DNA of 64,000 nucleotides, from assembly GCA_016081115.2 (NCBI GenBank), contig CM071931.1, positions 13,896,284 to 13,960,283 on the forward strand, written 5' to 3'. Source of the DNA: Rehmannia glutinosa. Lineage: Eukaryota; Streptophyta; Magnoliopsida; Lamiales; Orobanchaceae. The notes below the pieces were generated by a model. The model searched no databases. It saw only the letters and a program-made list of their open reading frames with translations, and was not told the origin of the DNA. Both the position numbers and the translations under genes were made by a program. Positions 45,964 through 56,451 of this stretch are shown piece by piece. Within the stretch, counting starts at the first letter, position 1, and each line of letters opens with the position of its first letter.

Positions 45964-46870
45964 AGGGGTGGGCATCGGGTCGGGTTTTCGGGTTTCGGGT
46001 AGTCGGGTCGGGTCCGATCTAGTCCAAGAGTATATAAGGCTACCCGACTCTTACCCGAAAAAGCGGAATTACCCGGCTAGTCGGGTTCGGTATTTGATTT
46101 TTATTAAAAAAAAAAAGAAAACTGCAAACCATTCACTGATGTGTAGAGATAATTAGCAGACTGATTTAATAGTGATGGAATCAAGTTTCACAATTATGTA
46201 TGGGATCATTATGGGGGATGGGGTGCAATTTCGTGAATTTGTTTTGTTGACAAATGGAAAATTTTGGGGTCAAAGCCTAGAGGATAATCTCTAACTTGTG
46301 GTGAAAAAAAAAAAAAAAATTGAATGCATCATCAATTCATCAAGTCTGAGATTGTTTTCATGTTTCAAGAATGACTTTTAATATGGAGGTTTTAGTGAAG
46401 TTTGATTGTTGGACTAAATATATATTTTTATGAACAGATCAAATGATTTATTCTATTAATATGTTGGGTAAATTTGTATTCTGAGTAACAAAAAGTGGGT
46501 AAAATGAAATATTGAAAAGTACTACCCAATTTATTAGAATTCAAATAGACTTCAATGATATAGTACTTGATAAATTATATAAGAACAAAAAGATAAAATA
46601 CTAAATTGTCATATAATTAAGGCAAGTATGATTAACGAAAATCTCATCAATTTTATAGAGTGAATGCTACTGGTATTTGGTGATGAAAATAAAGATTAGT
46701 TTTTTTAAATATATGGTAACTGATCGGGTATTCGGGTAATTTATACACTACCCGATACCCGACCGATTAGTGGCGGTACCCAATCGGGTACCGAAATTCG
46801 AACTGATTTTCCTAAGAAAACCCGACCGATCGGGTTGGGTACCAAACCCGACCCTGAATGATCACCCCTT
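45964..46870. mobile_element. non-autonomous hAT-like element, 907 bp
   Basis: Starts AGGGGTGGGCATCGGGT and ends GATCACCCCTT, with subterminal repeats of GGGT(C/A)GGG on the left and CCCGA/ACCCGA on the right that are reverse complements. Flanked by a perfect 8-bp duplication CGCTAAGT, as expected of hAT. The interior has no transposase ORF. Confidence 0.85.
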
Positions 46871-46878
46871 CGCTAAGT
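46871..46878 (+). repeat. 8-bp target-site duplication, right
   Basis: CGCTAAGT, matching 45956-45963. Confidence 0.85.
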
Positions 46879-47112
46879 AGCTAAATGTTACCTTATGCGC
46901 AGATGTGGATTTTCCCAAAAAAACTTAATTTTTCATTCCAAATAAAAGATATGGGGTCCCACATAGCAGTACACTTGGCAAGTAGATTGAAAAAAATTAC
47001 TAAAATTATTAAAAACAAATTTATTTTAATATAATTTAATTATGTTAAAGAGAAGAAAGTCAATTGTAAAAATTTCTATACCTTAACAAAAAGAGATATC
47101 CAATACCTTAGA

Positions 47113-48120
47113 GATATGGACACAATTGCCCCCACATTCCCAAAAAAAGGACATCTCACATGTTTATGCTCCCAGTTTCTTTCGACTTTTTTACGCTCCT
47201 AGGCCTTTTTTGGACATTTTTTGGTCCTTCCGCCAATTTTTGGATTTTTTTATGCTTTTTGTTTTATGATTGTTTCAAACATGTTTAGAAGTTTCATCTA
47301 ATAAAGGTTCGATGAAAATAATTTCTTTCCCATTAAATAATTAATTTTATACTCCAAACTTAACAATCAAGAAATATATATACATAAAACAACGCATATT
47401 GAATAAAATACATTAAAAATGCTATAGAGGCACCACATGAATAGAAAAATACAATTCAATTTTGTTCCAATGCCTTAAAAACGTCGAACACATGGAACAA
47501 CTAAAAACGAGAATAACATTGAAATAGATATATATAGAAACAACCCATAAAGAATCAAACGATATGAAAACACCACATGAACAAAAATGGTTAAAAATAG
47601 GTAAAAGTTGCATTGAAACATCGAAAATTACATTAAAACAACAAAGTTAAAAACATCATAACAACATTAAAACAATATAGAATCGGCGGAAACAACATAA
47701 ACAATATCGAAAACACCACATCAATAAAAAGAGATTAAAAATAGGTAAATATTACATTGAGGCGTTGGAAATAATTATATGGAAACAACAAATAAACATC
47801 GAGAACAACATTGAAACATTATAGAAAATAACTAAAAAACAACAAAAACAATATATAAAACAACACATGAATAAAAAAATCGTAAAAAAATAAGTAAAAG
47901 TCAGATTGAAACATCGAAACATCAACAAAACAACATATAAACAGATAAAACATCGAAAATAAATATAATAACATATAAAGTAATACATGAACAAACAAAT
48001 AAAAATAAAAACGTAAAAATAACCAAAAATTATGCGGGGAGCGTAAAAAATTAAAACTATGGTACAAAAGTTTATGGAACGTAAATAGTGATACTTTTTT
48101 AAGGAAGGTGGGGGCAAAGA
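47113..48120. mobile_element. AT-rich element with TIR-like ends and degenerate repeats of about 145 bp
   Basis: Left end CAATTGCCCCCACATTCCC-AAAAAAAGG, right end CCTT-type in reverse (AAGGAAGGTGGGGGCAAAG). These are inverted over about 20 bp. Between them, four worn repeats begin near 47573, 47713, 47864 and 47985 (CACATGAACAAAAA...TAAAAATAGGTAAAAG). The long minus-strand frames here are compositional only. Confidence 0.5.
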
Positions 48121-48468
48121 ATTTCTCAATACTTTATAATGGCATTGAGTTTTGATGTGGGTAATTTTAATTTGATTATCCCTAATTATTTCACCTTATT
48201 TAATTTAGCTCAATTATCAACTTTAGCTCATAATTATTGTTAGTAAATTTAAGAACATAAAGGTCAAAAACAATATATGTTTTTAACAAGATTATTTTCA
48301 ATTTGTTTCTGTAAAAATCAATCGATGTAAGAGGCCAAAAGTATCTAGAACAAGTTATATCAAGCATATATATTATCTAACATGGACTATGATTTGTATG
48401 AAAATAATTTAATCCCCAGCTTCATATTTTGTCAAATTATGTTACTTGTCTCTTTTATACGATGTAGG

Positions 48469-48711
48469 CAGAGCTGTCAAAACTAAATTTCAACCCAGTG
48501 AAAAGATTGGGATGGGTTGTGATTTTTAGAAGCCCAAAATGAATTGGGCCTTTTGGTCCGGAAACACCATCTAGTCCGATCATTTTAGGTGGTTTTTTCA
48601 TGGGCTGGGTCGGACTAGGTCCAAAAATAACGACAAATTCGACCCATTTTGTTATTCCTTCGGCTGGGCAGCCAGCCCAATATTGTCCTTATCTAACCCA
48701 TTTGACAGCTC
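48469..48711. mobile_element. hAT-like MITE, about 243 bp
   Basis: Terminal inverted repeats AGAGCTGTCAAAA and TTTGACAGCTCTA, with internal palindromic blocks (GGGTTGTG..., GGCTGGGC, CAGCCCAATA). The flanks GATGTAGG and AGTGCAGG could be a decayed 8-bp TSD. Confidence 0.65.
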
Positions 48712-49012
48712 TAAGTGCAGGTGGGATAAATTGCTTGCTAGAGTATGGAAATCTTATTGAAATAGCAGCAACTGTAGCTGAAAGTGTAGGAATTGGAGAG
48801 GTCAAAGCCTCTGTTAAAATATCAGTTTCACACAAGATTCCAGCAAAAACTCTTGTTTTTTTTCCCAATTTGTTGACAGCTTTTCTATTTTCTCCATTTA
48901 TGCACCTTAGCGGAACTATGAAATTAATTATTTTGTAAATTGTACATAAACATGTACAAACCTCAGAAATTGATAATCCTTGCAATTTATCTTTCAGATA
49001 ACAGATTTTCAG
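48712..49012. other. intergenic; no gene recognised
   Basis: A plus-strand frame across 48690-48890 (GGINCLLEYGNLIEIAATVA...) and its minus counterpart were examined. Neither matches a family I know. Possibly flanking or 3' sequence of the permease pseudogene. Confidence 0.35.
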
Positions 49013-49560
49013 CTATCCTCTTTCAGCTACAAGAGCCACATGAGAAACTTCTTCATCAGATGATGCACCCTTCTCCTTCATCTTCAAATCATCAAGATAA
49101 TGTTAGTACATATAAGACCCCACATGGCAAACAACATTGCCATGCCCATCAATCCCGTCAGCTTCTCCTGTAAAAACAAGACGGCCAAAACCGAGCCGCA
49201 GCCCTAAAATGCTGATAACATTGAAAACGACGACGGAATCTTAAATATCAGCCCAACACAATCAACACTGAAAGCCTGCCAAGAAACAGCCGTCCACAGC
49301 AAATTCATAACATAAGACACTTGCCCTAATTTATACTCCATCATCTCCCTGTCCAGTTTCCTCCAATCCTCGCCGCAAAAAGGCCTATTACAATCACGAA
49401 TGTCGCGATCAAATTCGATATATATCGTCATGTCGATAATCGCACGTAGCATCTCCTTTTTATGATTTTTTGAAACGCAAGTCGGGTCATTGAGAGCATT
49501 AGCGTGTAAACCGGTCGACGCCTAGCATGCATAAAAAGCCGATAACGTACTGTTTTTTAG
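49013..49560 (-). pseudogene. purine permease (PUP) pseudogene, C-terminal part
   Basis: PUPs are plant plasma-membrane transporters of purines and cytokinins with about ten membrane helices. On the minus strand, in shifting frames: YVIGFLCMLG (about 49550), FQKIIK and MLRAIIDMTIY (about 49475-49420), WRKLDREMMEYKLGQVSYVM and NLLWTAVSWQAFSVDCVGLI (about 49365-49250), VLAVLFLQEKLTG, GMAMLFAMWG (49190-49120), then YLDDLKMKEKGASSDEEVSH ending at TAG 49013-49015. The order YKLGxVSYVMxLxWTAVxWQ...VGLIF...AMxxAxWG is the family's C-terminal signature. There are at least two frameshifts and an internal TAG near 49203, and no N-terminal half is seen, so it is probably dead. It is next to RPAC2 on the same strand. 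Confidence 0.8.
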
Positions 49561-49761
49561 ATGGGACAAAAAGTAAAAAAAGAAAATGCGACAAAATATA
49601 TAAATGTTAGCAGTTCAGGAAACAATATACACATGCACGATAGTCCTCATCAAAGTAGGGAAGTAACAGGCATCGGTATCTTAACAAATGATAACTTCAG
49701 CGTGATAAGGTGCAAAGGGATCTATAGTAATTACTTAATATTCATCAATTCCACCCCTTGC
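49561..49761. other. spacer between permease pseudogene and RPAC2
   Basis: About 200 bp. It likely includes the 3' UTR of RPAC2 (transcribed leftward). No motif of note. Confidence 0.4.
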
Positions 49762-51393
49762 TTATTCTCTCTTGAACTCCATAACAGCCTGATCAACAGT
49801 GCTTCTGACATGCTGGCATACAAGCATTAGATCCTGGCACTAATCTTTCAACACGTCGCGTGCTGGGTCACCACAACCAGAATACAACATTAAGAAAACA
49901 TAGCAATCTTAAAGATGCTTAATGAACACGGAACACCACTTCATTATTCATTACCCTAAGGTTTTTACAATTATTTGGTTTCTGGATATTTTACTGGGAA
50001 ACAATCTAGAGATTAGCAGTTAATACTAATTCAAACAAGTAGAAAAAAATTTCACAGTGCTTCACAAACAAAAATTTCCTAAATATCTACACACACAACT
50101 TTACCTAAGGAGCAGTATCCATGTATATTATAGGGTTAATAACAGAAACTACCTTGAGGTTTGGCCTATTTTAAAACCACTTATCTTTAAAATTACATAT
50201 ACCCTGAAGTTTTTTTTAACTTACAAAATTGCACTCTCAAGTGGGGTTATTTGTTAGGTAAATACAAACCTTAAGGGGGTACTTTGTAATTTTAAAAGAT
50301 AACTGGAGCTTTTGTAATTTTTTTTTTTTTGAGAAGGAGCTTTTGTAATTAGGATAAACTCCAAGGTAGTTTTTGTAATTATGCCAATATTATATCACAA
50401 ACGGATGGTAAAAGATACTCAATACTCAATAGTATTCACCACCAAATAACATGATGACTACAAAATCCTGATTAACATGCCTATGTAACAAAATGAGAAC
50501 ACCGAGTTTCCAGCAACACAGTTAATCTTCGATTCTGACAAGAACAAAAGTATCTTCTATTTGTCTAAAGAAAAGGGAGTCGGGGTGGGGGGTTTTCCAC
50601 AAACTTTACCAGTTGTCTGCACTCTTATGTTCACCCGAGCATCAGAAGGATGTGGCATGCTGTAACCACAAAAATGTCACTCTGGGGCTGCAATATAAGT
50701 TTATGCTTCTTCGTTAATAACTTAATTAATATCTATACTCTCCACTATTGAATTAGAAAAAGAAATAAAAGCATAAGATCAGTGAACTAACAGTTGCCTC
50801 AAAGCATAATCAATCTGGTTATACAAGAGCCAAAAAAAAAAAAAATTTGTGGATGCAGCATCTATCTCAACAAGCATTGTATTCCATTTTAATATATTTG
50901 TCGTAAAACAAATAAAGAGCAACTTCTAGACAACACCCAGTGATTCTTCAACTAACTATTTCTCAACACCATCATTAGCACCTTAACATCAGCTCACAAC
51001 CTAGAATGAATTTCAAATAACTTTTCAATAAACAAGCAATCCAAGCTCTTGCTCCAAGCCAAAAACACACACACACAACAAAAATTAAAAATAAGAGAAA
51101 AAATTCAACTAAAAAATATTATATATACGTTTGTTAAAGGTCAATGCAGAAAACGAAAATGTTTCAAAATACATTTCATTATTTGACCTTTTTAATTTAA
51201 CAAAACCTATGGATTGAATGAAGGCTGGACTCATCACATTACCCTTAATCCTTTTCGATCTGTGTAGTAGGAATTCTATTCAGTAAAATGAAATGCATGC
51301 AATAATTTTTTGTAGGGAATTTGCCAGAGTATGATCTTCATCTGTCAATGAAAATGTTGCTTGTGATTCATCCTGGAACGATCCGTGCTCCAT
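49762..51393 (-). CDS. RPAC2: RPAC2-like gene (RNA polymerase I/III common subunit, AC19/RPC19), coding exons 51312-51393, 50610-50687, 49762-49871
   Basis: Small alpha-like subunit shared by RNA polymerases I and III; it pairs with RPAC1 in the assembly platform. Exon 1 starts ATG at 51393-51391 (MEHGSFQDESQATFSLTDED, then HTLANSL). A middle exon encodes PRVTF...GYSMPHPSDARVNIRVQTTG and has a GT donor (GTAAAG) after 50610. The last exon encodes DPARDVLKD-stop-CQDLM, then LVCQHVRSTVDQAVMEFKRE, with TAA at 49762-49764. The conserved order matches RPAC2 (about 120 aa). Oddities: a T5 run in exon 2 gives a +1 shift, TAG replaces a Ser-type codon, the last acceptor reads GTG instead of CAG, exon 1 lacks a GT donor and the short RFVLNQD-like segment was not located. 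Either a pseudogene or a real gene with consensus errors. Confidence 0.8.
50124..50132 (+). repeat. 9-bp target-site duplication of intronic MITE, left
   Basis: TATATTATA. The right copy, AATATTATA (50386-50394), matches at 8 of 9. Confidence 0.65.
50133..50385. mobile_element. Mutator-like MITE inside the last RPAC2 intron
   Basis: 253 bp. The left end GGGTTAATAACAGAAACTACC and the right end, in reverse GGCATAATTACAAAAACTACC, form an imperfect TIR that extends into CTTGAGGTTT. A near-perfect 9-bp TSD supports a MULE-type insertion. Non-coding. Confidence 0.7.
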
Positions 51394-51398
51394 TGACA

Positions 51399-52105
51399 CT
51401 GAAAATGAACAGAACGTTAAACGTAAAACACTCTAAATAATCATTTAGTACAAAGTTTTAATTAGTTAAAGTACAAACACATAATTTTCAGAAAGTAAAT
51501 CCAATGTAAACAAGGAAAATGCACTCAAAGAACACAGTTACCCAAGTATTCTTGCTAACAAGCACAATAATAGTAACAATGCCAGTTAGATTCCCCTTAT
51601 ATACTCTTTGGTCCTCTACATGCAGCAAACACCCACCCAAATGCCAGAACAGGATTTCAATATGCATGCACGAAGCATACGTGTGGTGCACCATGATTTA
51701 TGAGTAGCAACACAACAAGAAGACACTAGTCTAAATTCTAATGTCCACTACGGTTCAATATTAAATAAAGTGCGCTAGAACCTTCAATCACTGATAATTA
51801 TTTGAAGTCAAATGAACAATCAAAAATAGGAATACAACAGCAGAAAGCTACGCTGAATTCATACAACTATTTTAGGGGTAATACATTGAAACAATATTAA
51901 ACAGGATGCCGTAAAGCATGAAAGAGAGAGGAAAACGCCGAGAAAGAAACTAACACTGTAACACAAAACATTAATCCAAGAAGAAACAGAATTCAAACCA
52001 GGACAAAACTTTACAAGGCAAACAAAATATGGAAAGACCATCAAAGAGAGGTTTCCGGCTGATTTCGAAAGAACGGGCCGAGCGAAAGTGGAGCTTCAAG
52101 TCTAA
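51399..52105 (-). other. probable first intron and 5' UTR/promoter region of RPAC2
   Basis: The acceptor TTTTCAG at 51405-51399 precedes exon 1 by five bases, implying an upstream untranslated exon. A GC-richer patch at about 52030-52095 (minus: AAGCTCCACTTTCGCTCGG, then CCCGTTCTTTCG) followed by TT|GTAAAG near 52015 is a plausible first exon and donor. No ORF. Inference only. Confidence 0.4.
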
Positions 52106-52330
52106 GAGGATGTTTGGCTAAGCTTATTCAAAAGATCTTATAAGCTCCTACATCTGATAAGATGTTTTAGGGAGCTGATGAAAAGCTGTTAGATCTTATT
52201 TTAAAAATAAGCTCTCATAGTGTTTGGATAAAATAAGATCATATATCTGATAAGTTGTTTGAAGATCTCACAAACTATTAAGGTGTTTGGTATTATAAGC
52301 TCTTTTTATTCTCATTATGACCAAAAAGGA
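52106..52330. repeat. GTGTTTGG-type MITE fragments
   Basis: Repeated GATGTTTGGCTAAGCTTAT, AGTGTTTGGATAAAATAAG and GGTGTTTGGTATTATAAGC, with AAGATCTTATAAGCTC strings. This resembles hAT-type MITE ends (GTGTTTGGC...AAGC). Boundaries not resolved. Confidence 0.45.
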
Positions 52331-53190
52331 CATAGCACCATCATATAATTATTCTCACATATTTTTATATATAAGTTGATTAAAAAAATTCTCTCAAATA
52401 ATATAAAATAGTTTAGCTTCCACATTAAAGCTTCTTATAATCTTAGTTGTTAAAGTGATAGGCGACGCCAAGGCGACAAGCCAGGCGGCCTAGCGCCCAA
52501 TGGCCTATGCGACAAAAAGTGATGGCCTGGCCAAGCAAGGCGACAACAACTAGAAAACGTGGTATAGATTTATGTTCTCCTAAACATCAACAACAAAAAT
52601 TATAAATCATACAAAAGTAAGACATCAAAAGCATATAGGTTATAATGTCAACAAGACAACATTAAAAATCAATCCCATCCTAAACAATTCAAATCAATAT
52701 CTGATTGAACATAAGCAAAAAAACAAAAATCAGCAAAAACATTAGTTAACTTAAGTAATTCAGCGATTTTCAGCCCAAATAGAAAAGGAGTCGAACAAAT
52801 AATTAAGTATTTCAACAATAATTCAAAAATACTTTAACAACATCATCAATTTCAGCAATAATTAGGTATTTCACAGAAATTTCAACCAGAAAAGGGGAAA
52901 AATCGAGTTCAATACAGAAAATAATAAACAAAAATACATATAATGTTAAAACTTAAAAATGCTGGTTTGCATTTAGCCAGAAAGAAAAGGAAAAACTGCA
53001 GAGTGAAAAAGAGAGGGGGAAATGAATCAGACATCGCCAGCAAAAGAAAGGGAAAAAAAGAAAAAAAGAATAACGTATTGTTCTCTGTTTCTTTCTCCCA
53101 CTGCACGTCGTGGACTGGAGTCTGAGAATTACTAATTTTGCCCTATTTTTGTGTAAAAATTAAATTGGGCTGATGGGCTTTAATTTACTC
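52331..53190. other. intergenic, with a GC-rich AGGCGAC repeat patch
   Basis: 52458-52560 holds clustered GGCGAC, AGGCGG, TAGCGCCC and AAGGCGACAA motifs in an AT-rich background, probably a terminal fragment of a repeat. The rest is A-rich. No gene supported. Confidence 0.35.
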
Positions 53191-55129
53191 TAAAACCCTA
53201 AATCTGACAAGATTAAAAGATGCATGTCATTTTCTGTTTATTTACGAAGAAAATAAGAAAACAATACGTAAACAAACTTTAAAATACATTTGTAAACATG
53301 TAAAACGAAAAATATAAAAATAATTATTCGGAAATAATTTCCAAATGAAAAATGAAAAATTACATATTCGGAAAATTTTTCCGATATTGTTGTGAACATC
53401 GAAGAGCAAAAAAAAATTATAAAAAAAAATTTGGAAATAATTTCCGAATGCAAAGATGAACAATCACATATGCGAAATTAATTTTTGGTTTATTTTGAAC
53501 ATCAAAACCCTATATCTTACAAGATAATGGAAAAAAAAATTACAGAGACTAACATAGTAGAATCGAAACTTAAATTTTTAACAAATAAAAAACAGAAATT
53601 AAAAATTTCTTCGAGCAACAGAAGATTTCTATAGAAATGGCGAGAAATGACATATTTTTTTTTCGATAGAATCGACAGAGAAAGCAACACAGAAATGTCT
53701 CATTTCTCTGAGAAATGAGAGAGAGAAATGAGAGAGAGAGAGAGGCGGAGTGATGACAGATCAAAAATGATTAGGGTTTACAAATGCATTTGTGCTTTTG
53801 TGTTTATTTTTTAATCTGAGCCATTAGATTTTACACGTGTCACGATCTGATGAAATGAATGGATTGTGTTAGTTGACATGGATCGATGATATGTCCTTGA
53901 TCTGGAACGTTCGCGATGCCACGCGTACGCTCCAGACATATGTATTTTTTTCGTTTTTTTAATCCCAATCTGAGCTTTTATAATTTAAAGAATTGGGCTT
54001 CAATCTTTCAACTTGTGCTTTTGGAAATTATTTAAATTTATTTTTTGGGCTTGGAATGATTATGGGCCTTCTTTCTTTCTTTTTTTTTTTACTTTTATTG
54101 TAAATTAATTATATATTTACAGATTTTAATTTTTATTTTTTAAAGTAATGAACATTTTAACAATTAATTAAAAAAACATAATTATAAATAAAAACGTAAT
54201 TTATTAATAATCAAAAAATTTAACGTAATTAAAATTCCTCTCAGATATTAGAAAGGTATTTTATATATTTGAATATAAGAAAACCTTATTTACATAAATT
54301 TTAAATATAAAAATTTTAATTTTTGCACTATTAAATATATATTTTGCAGAAAAATATAAATTAAAAATAACTAAATTTTCATTAATCTAACAATAATATT
54401 GTACATAATATAACATAAATTGTTCAAGAATTTAGTAATTGTAATAAACTTTAAAATGATTTATTACTCGATGTCATTTTGTAATTAATTTAGTCATTAC
54501 ATTTTTTAAATATTTTATTTATTATATCTTTATCTTTAGTTTATTTTAATTTATTTTTTATTTATATGAATTTTGAATTTTTTAATTTTTTTTATTTGTT
54601 TTTAAGTGTAAAATGAGAAAAATCCGCAGTGAATACATCTTCAAAACCATCGACAAGATGGTCAACATATTTCACACGAGCAATATTGCTTTTATTCTTT
54701 TTCAAATTCCCCTTCACTATACATCACAAACGGTATATATATATTATGTTTATAATTTATGATAGATGTTGATGTTAATTTTAATTTTAATTTAATTATA
54801 ATTTGAATAAACTAAATAATTTAAGGGTCTACACTTTCAACGATATTAATTTATTCTTTTTTTACGCATCTGTGTGAAGAGTATTTGGTATCAAAACTTT
54901 ACACCATCTACTAATAAATTTTCCACGAAGTTTTTCGAGAATTCATGATACTCCTATTTCGAACGTTCGCAAAATGTTATTTACAAAACTAAGATATTTA
55001 GTTTTGGAATGTATTGGAATAAAGTAAGTAATTAATATTAGTCACACTTTCAACGATATTATTTTATTATTTTTTTTGCACTTTATGATATTTGCTAGAT
55101 TTTAACCAAGACACCATCTATGAATAAAT
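53191..55129. other. AT-rich intergenic sequence
   Basis: No supported gene. Worn GGAAATAATTTCC repeats at 53325-53455, GA-rich runs at about 53715-53745, AAACCCTAA/TTAGGGTTT motifs near 53192 and 53772, and long A/T tracts (54060-54640). Confidence 0.45.
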
Positions 55130-55144
55130 TGTTTGATAAAATGG

Positions 55145-55575
55145 TTTTATCATGATATTGATGATTTTGTTTTTATACCAAAACAATGTTTTTAAAATGT
55201 TGTCCAAATACTTCTAAATGATTTAAATTGTTTCTACTAATTTTCCTGAGATTTCTTCAAGTTTATTTTCGACAAAATCGACAACACTTTTGATGATTTT
55301 GTTTAAATGAGTTTTCATACTTAAAGCAATGTTTATAAATGTTGTCCAAATACTCCCAATTGATTTAAAATATTTTTACTAATTTTTTCGGAGTATTTAT
55401 TCAAGTTTATTTTTACTAAAATATTGACAACACTTTGATGATTTTGTGTTAATGAGTTTTTACATCAAAACGATATTTCTAATGTTGTCCAAATACTCGA
55501 TCGTTTAAAATATTTTTACTAATATTTTGGAATATTTTTGAAGTTTATTTTTGACAAAAATTTGACAACACCTCT
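55145..55575 (+). repeat. three tandem copies of the Copia U3 repeat of about 140 bp
   Basis: Each unit contains TGTTGTCCAAATACTCC, TTTAAAATATTTTTACTAAT, GGAGTATTT and GACAACAC, ending TTGATGATTTTGTTTAAATG. Starts are near 55145, 55290 and 55435. Confidence 0.85.
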
Positions 55576-56273
55576 CGTTTTGAGGTCAACTCATTTCGTG
55601 AGGCAACCTCGCACTCGAACGCCGCTTTTAAACTTGAAAACAGAGAACATGTCGAGGGGTCAACCCGTGTGTCATCCCAAGATGGTCGATCTGCCGCGAT
55701 CGTGTCTGGGAAGAATTATTTTCAATGAAACTTTCTCAGATTAAACTGATGACCCCAACCGGCCAACATAGGGGACTCTAACGGGACTTCCGCCGACGCA
55801 GACTCCGTAAAATAGTGCGATCTATTTTTAAATCTCTATCTCTACGCAACCGCTTGCCTCGAATCTTCGACAAAGAAAATTTGTACCGTTTTGGACATCC
55901 ATATCGCTAAGATTTACTTTATCAATTTTGTACATTATTTCTACATTCGTGATCTTCTTTCGTAGACAAAAGTGAAGACGGGAGTGAGTCTATGTCAGGT
56001 TGAGATCCAATCTTGAAGACTCTCCCATAAATGGAGTGGGACGATTTGAAGACACAGAGACAACAACAACACAAGCAAATACACAACAAGAAATCGCGAA
56101 ATTTCCAAGCTTCATTCAACACTTCATAGATTTTATGCAAAGATTTCACTTTCACATCTCGGGTTTGCAAAGCTTTATTTCTTTGATTACACTTGCACTC
56201 CAAATTGTAATATTCATTATCAAGTTGTAATCTTGATTTTTGTCATCATTCAACACAAGACATCCTCAAGTGA

Positions 56274-56443
56274 GTATTCTTTGGGAAAGAATACACTGAA
56301 GCGATCTGTGTGCAAAGTGTTCAAGAGTGGGCGCCATGAGTGAGGTATTGAAGAATTTGGTGTTCTTCGGGTTCAAGATGTTTAATCTTCACAAGGTGCC
56401 GTTGGAGATGTGGTAATCTTCAAGAGAGATTGTGGTAGCTTTC
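56274..56443 (+). promoter_or_regulatory. decayed hairpin array in LTR H
   Basis: GTATTCTT-TGGGA-AAGAATAC keeps a full 8-bp stem (56274-56294). GAAGAATTTGGTGTTCTTC (56350-56368) and GAGATTGTGGTAGC-type units follow, partly unpaired. Confidence 0.6.
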
Positions 56444-56451
56444 CAAAGTTG

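Larger units (their letters stand above)
55130..56451 (+). repeat. B-like LTR H (truncated at its 3' side)
   Basis: Starts TGTTTGATAA as in B. Three tandem copies of the U3 repeat of about 140 bp (55145-55575), then a worn GTC-rich block, the leader (ATTCATTATCAAGTTGTAATC...) and a decayed hairpin array (56274-56443). Around 56450, at a shared TTGAAG, it switches into an A-type LTR and never reaches its own end. Confidence 0.85.

Noticed and set aside
47752..48129. 125-codon minus-strand frame rich in Phe, Cys, Tyr and Ile
   Set aside because: It follows the strand-biased composition of the repeat region; the residue pattern repeats with the DNA repeat and has no domain.
48600..48985. Overlapping frames of about 100 codons on both strands
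   Set aside because: Half of it is the hAT-like MITE; the rest matches nothing I recognise and has no splice or start context.
52909..53764. Short Phe/Leu/Ser-rich minus frames that look like signal or membrane peptides
   Set aside because: Reverse of A/G-rich low-complexity tracts, no supporting context.
55922..56230. Cys-rich 93-codon minus frame and opposing plus frame in LTR H
   Set aside because: Inside a defined LTR leader aligned to B; the Cys run comes from a (CAACAA)-type repeat.
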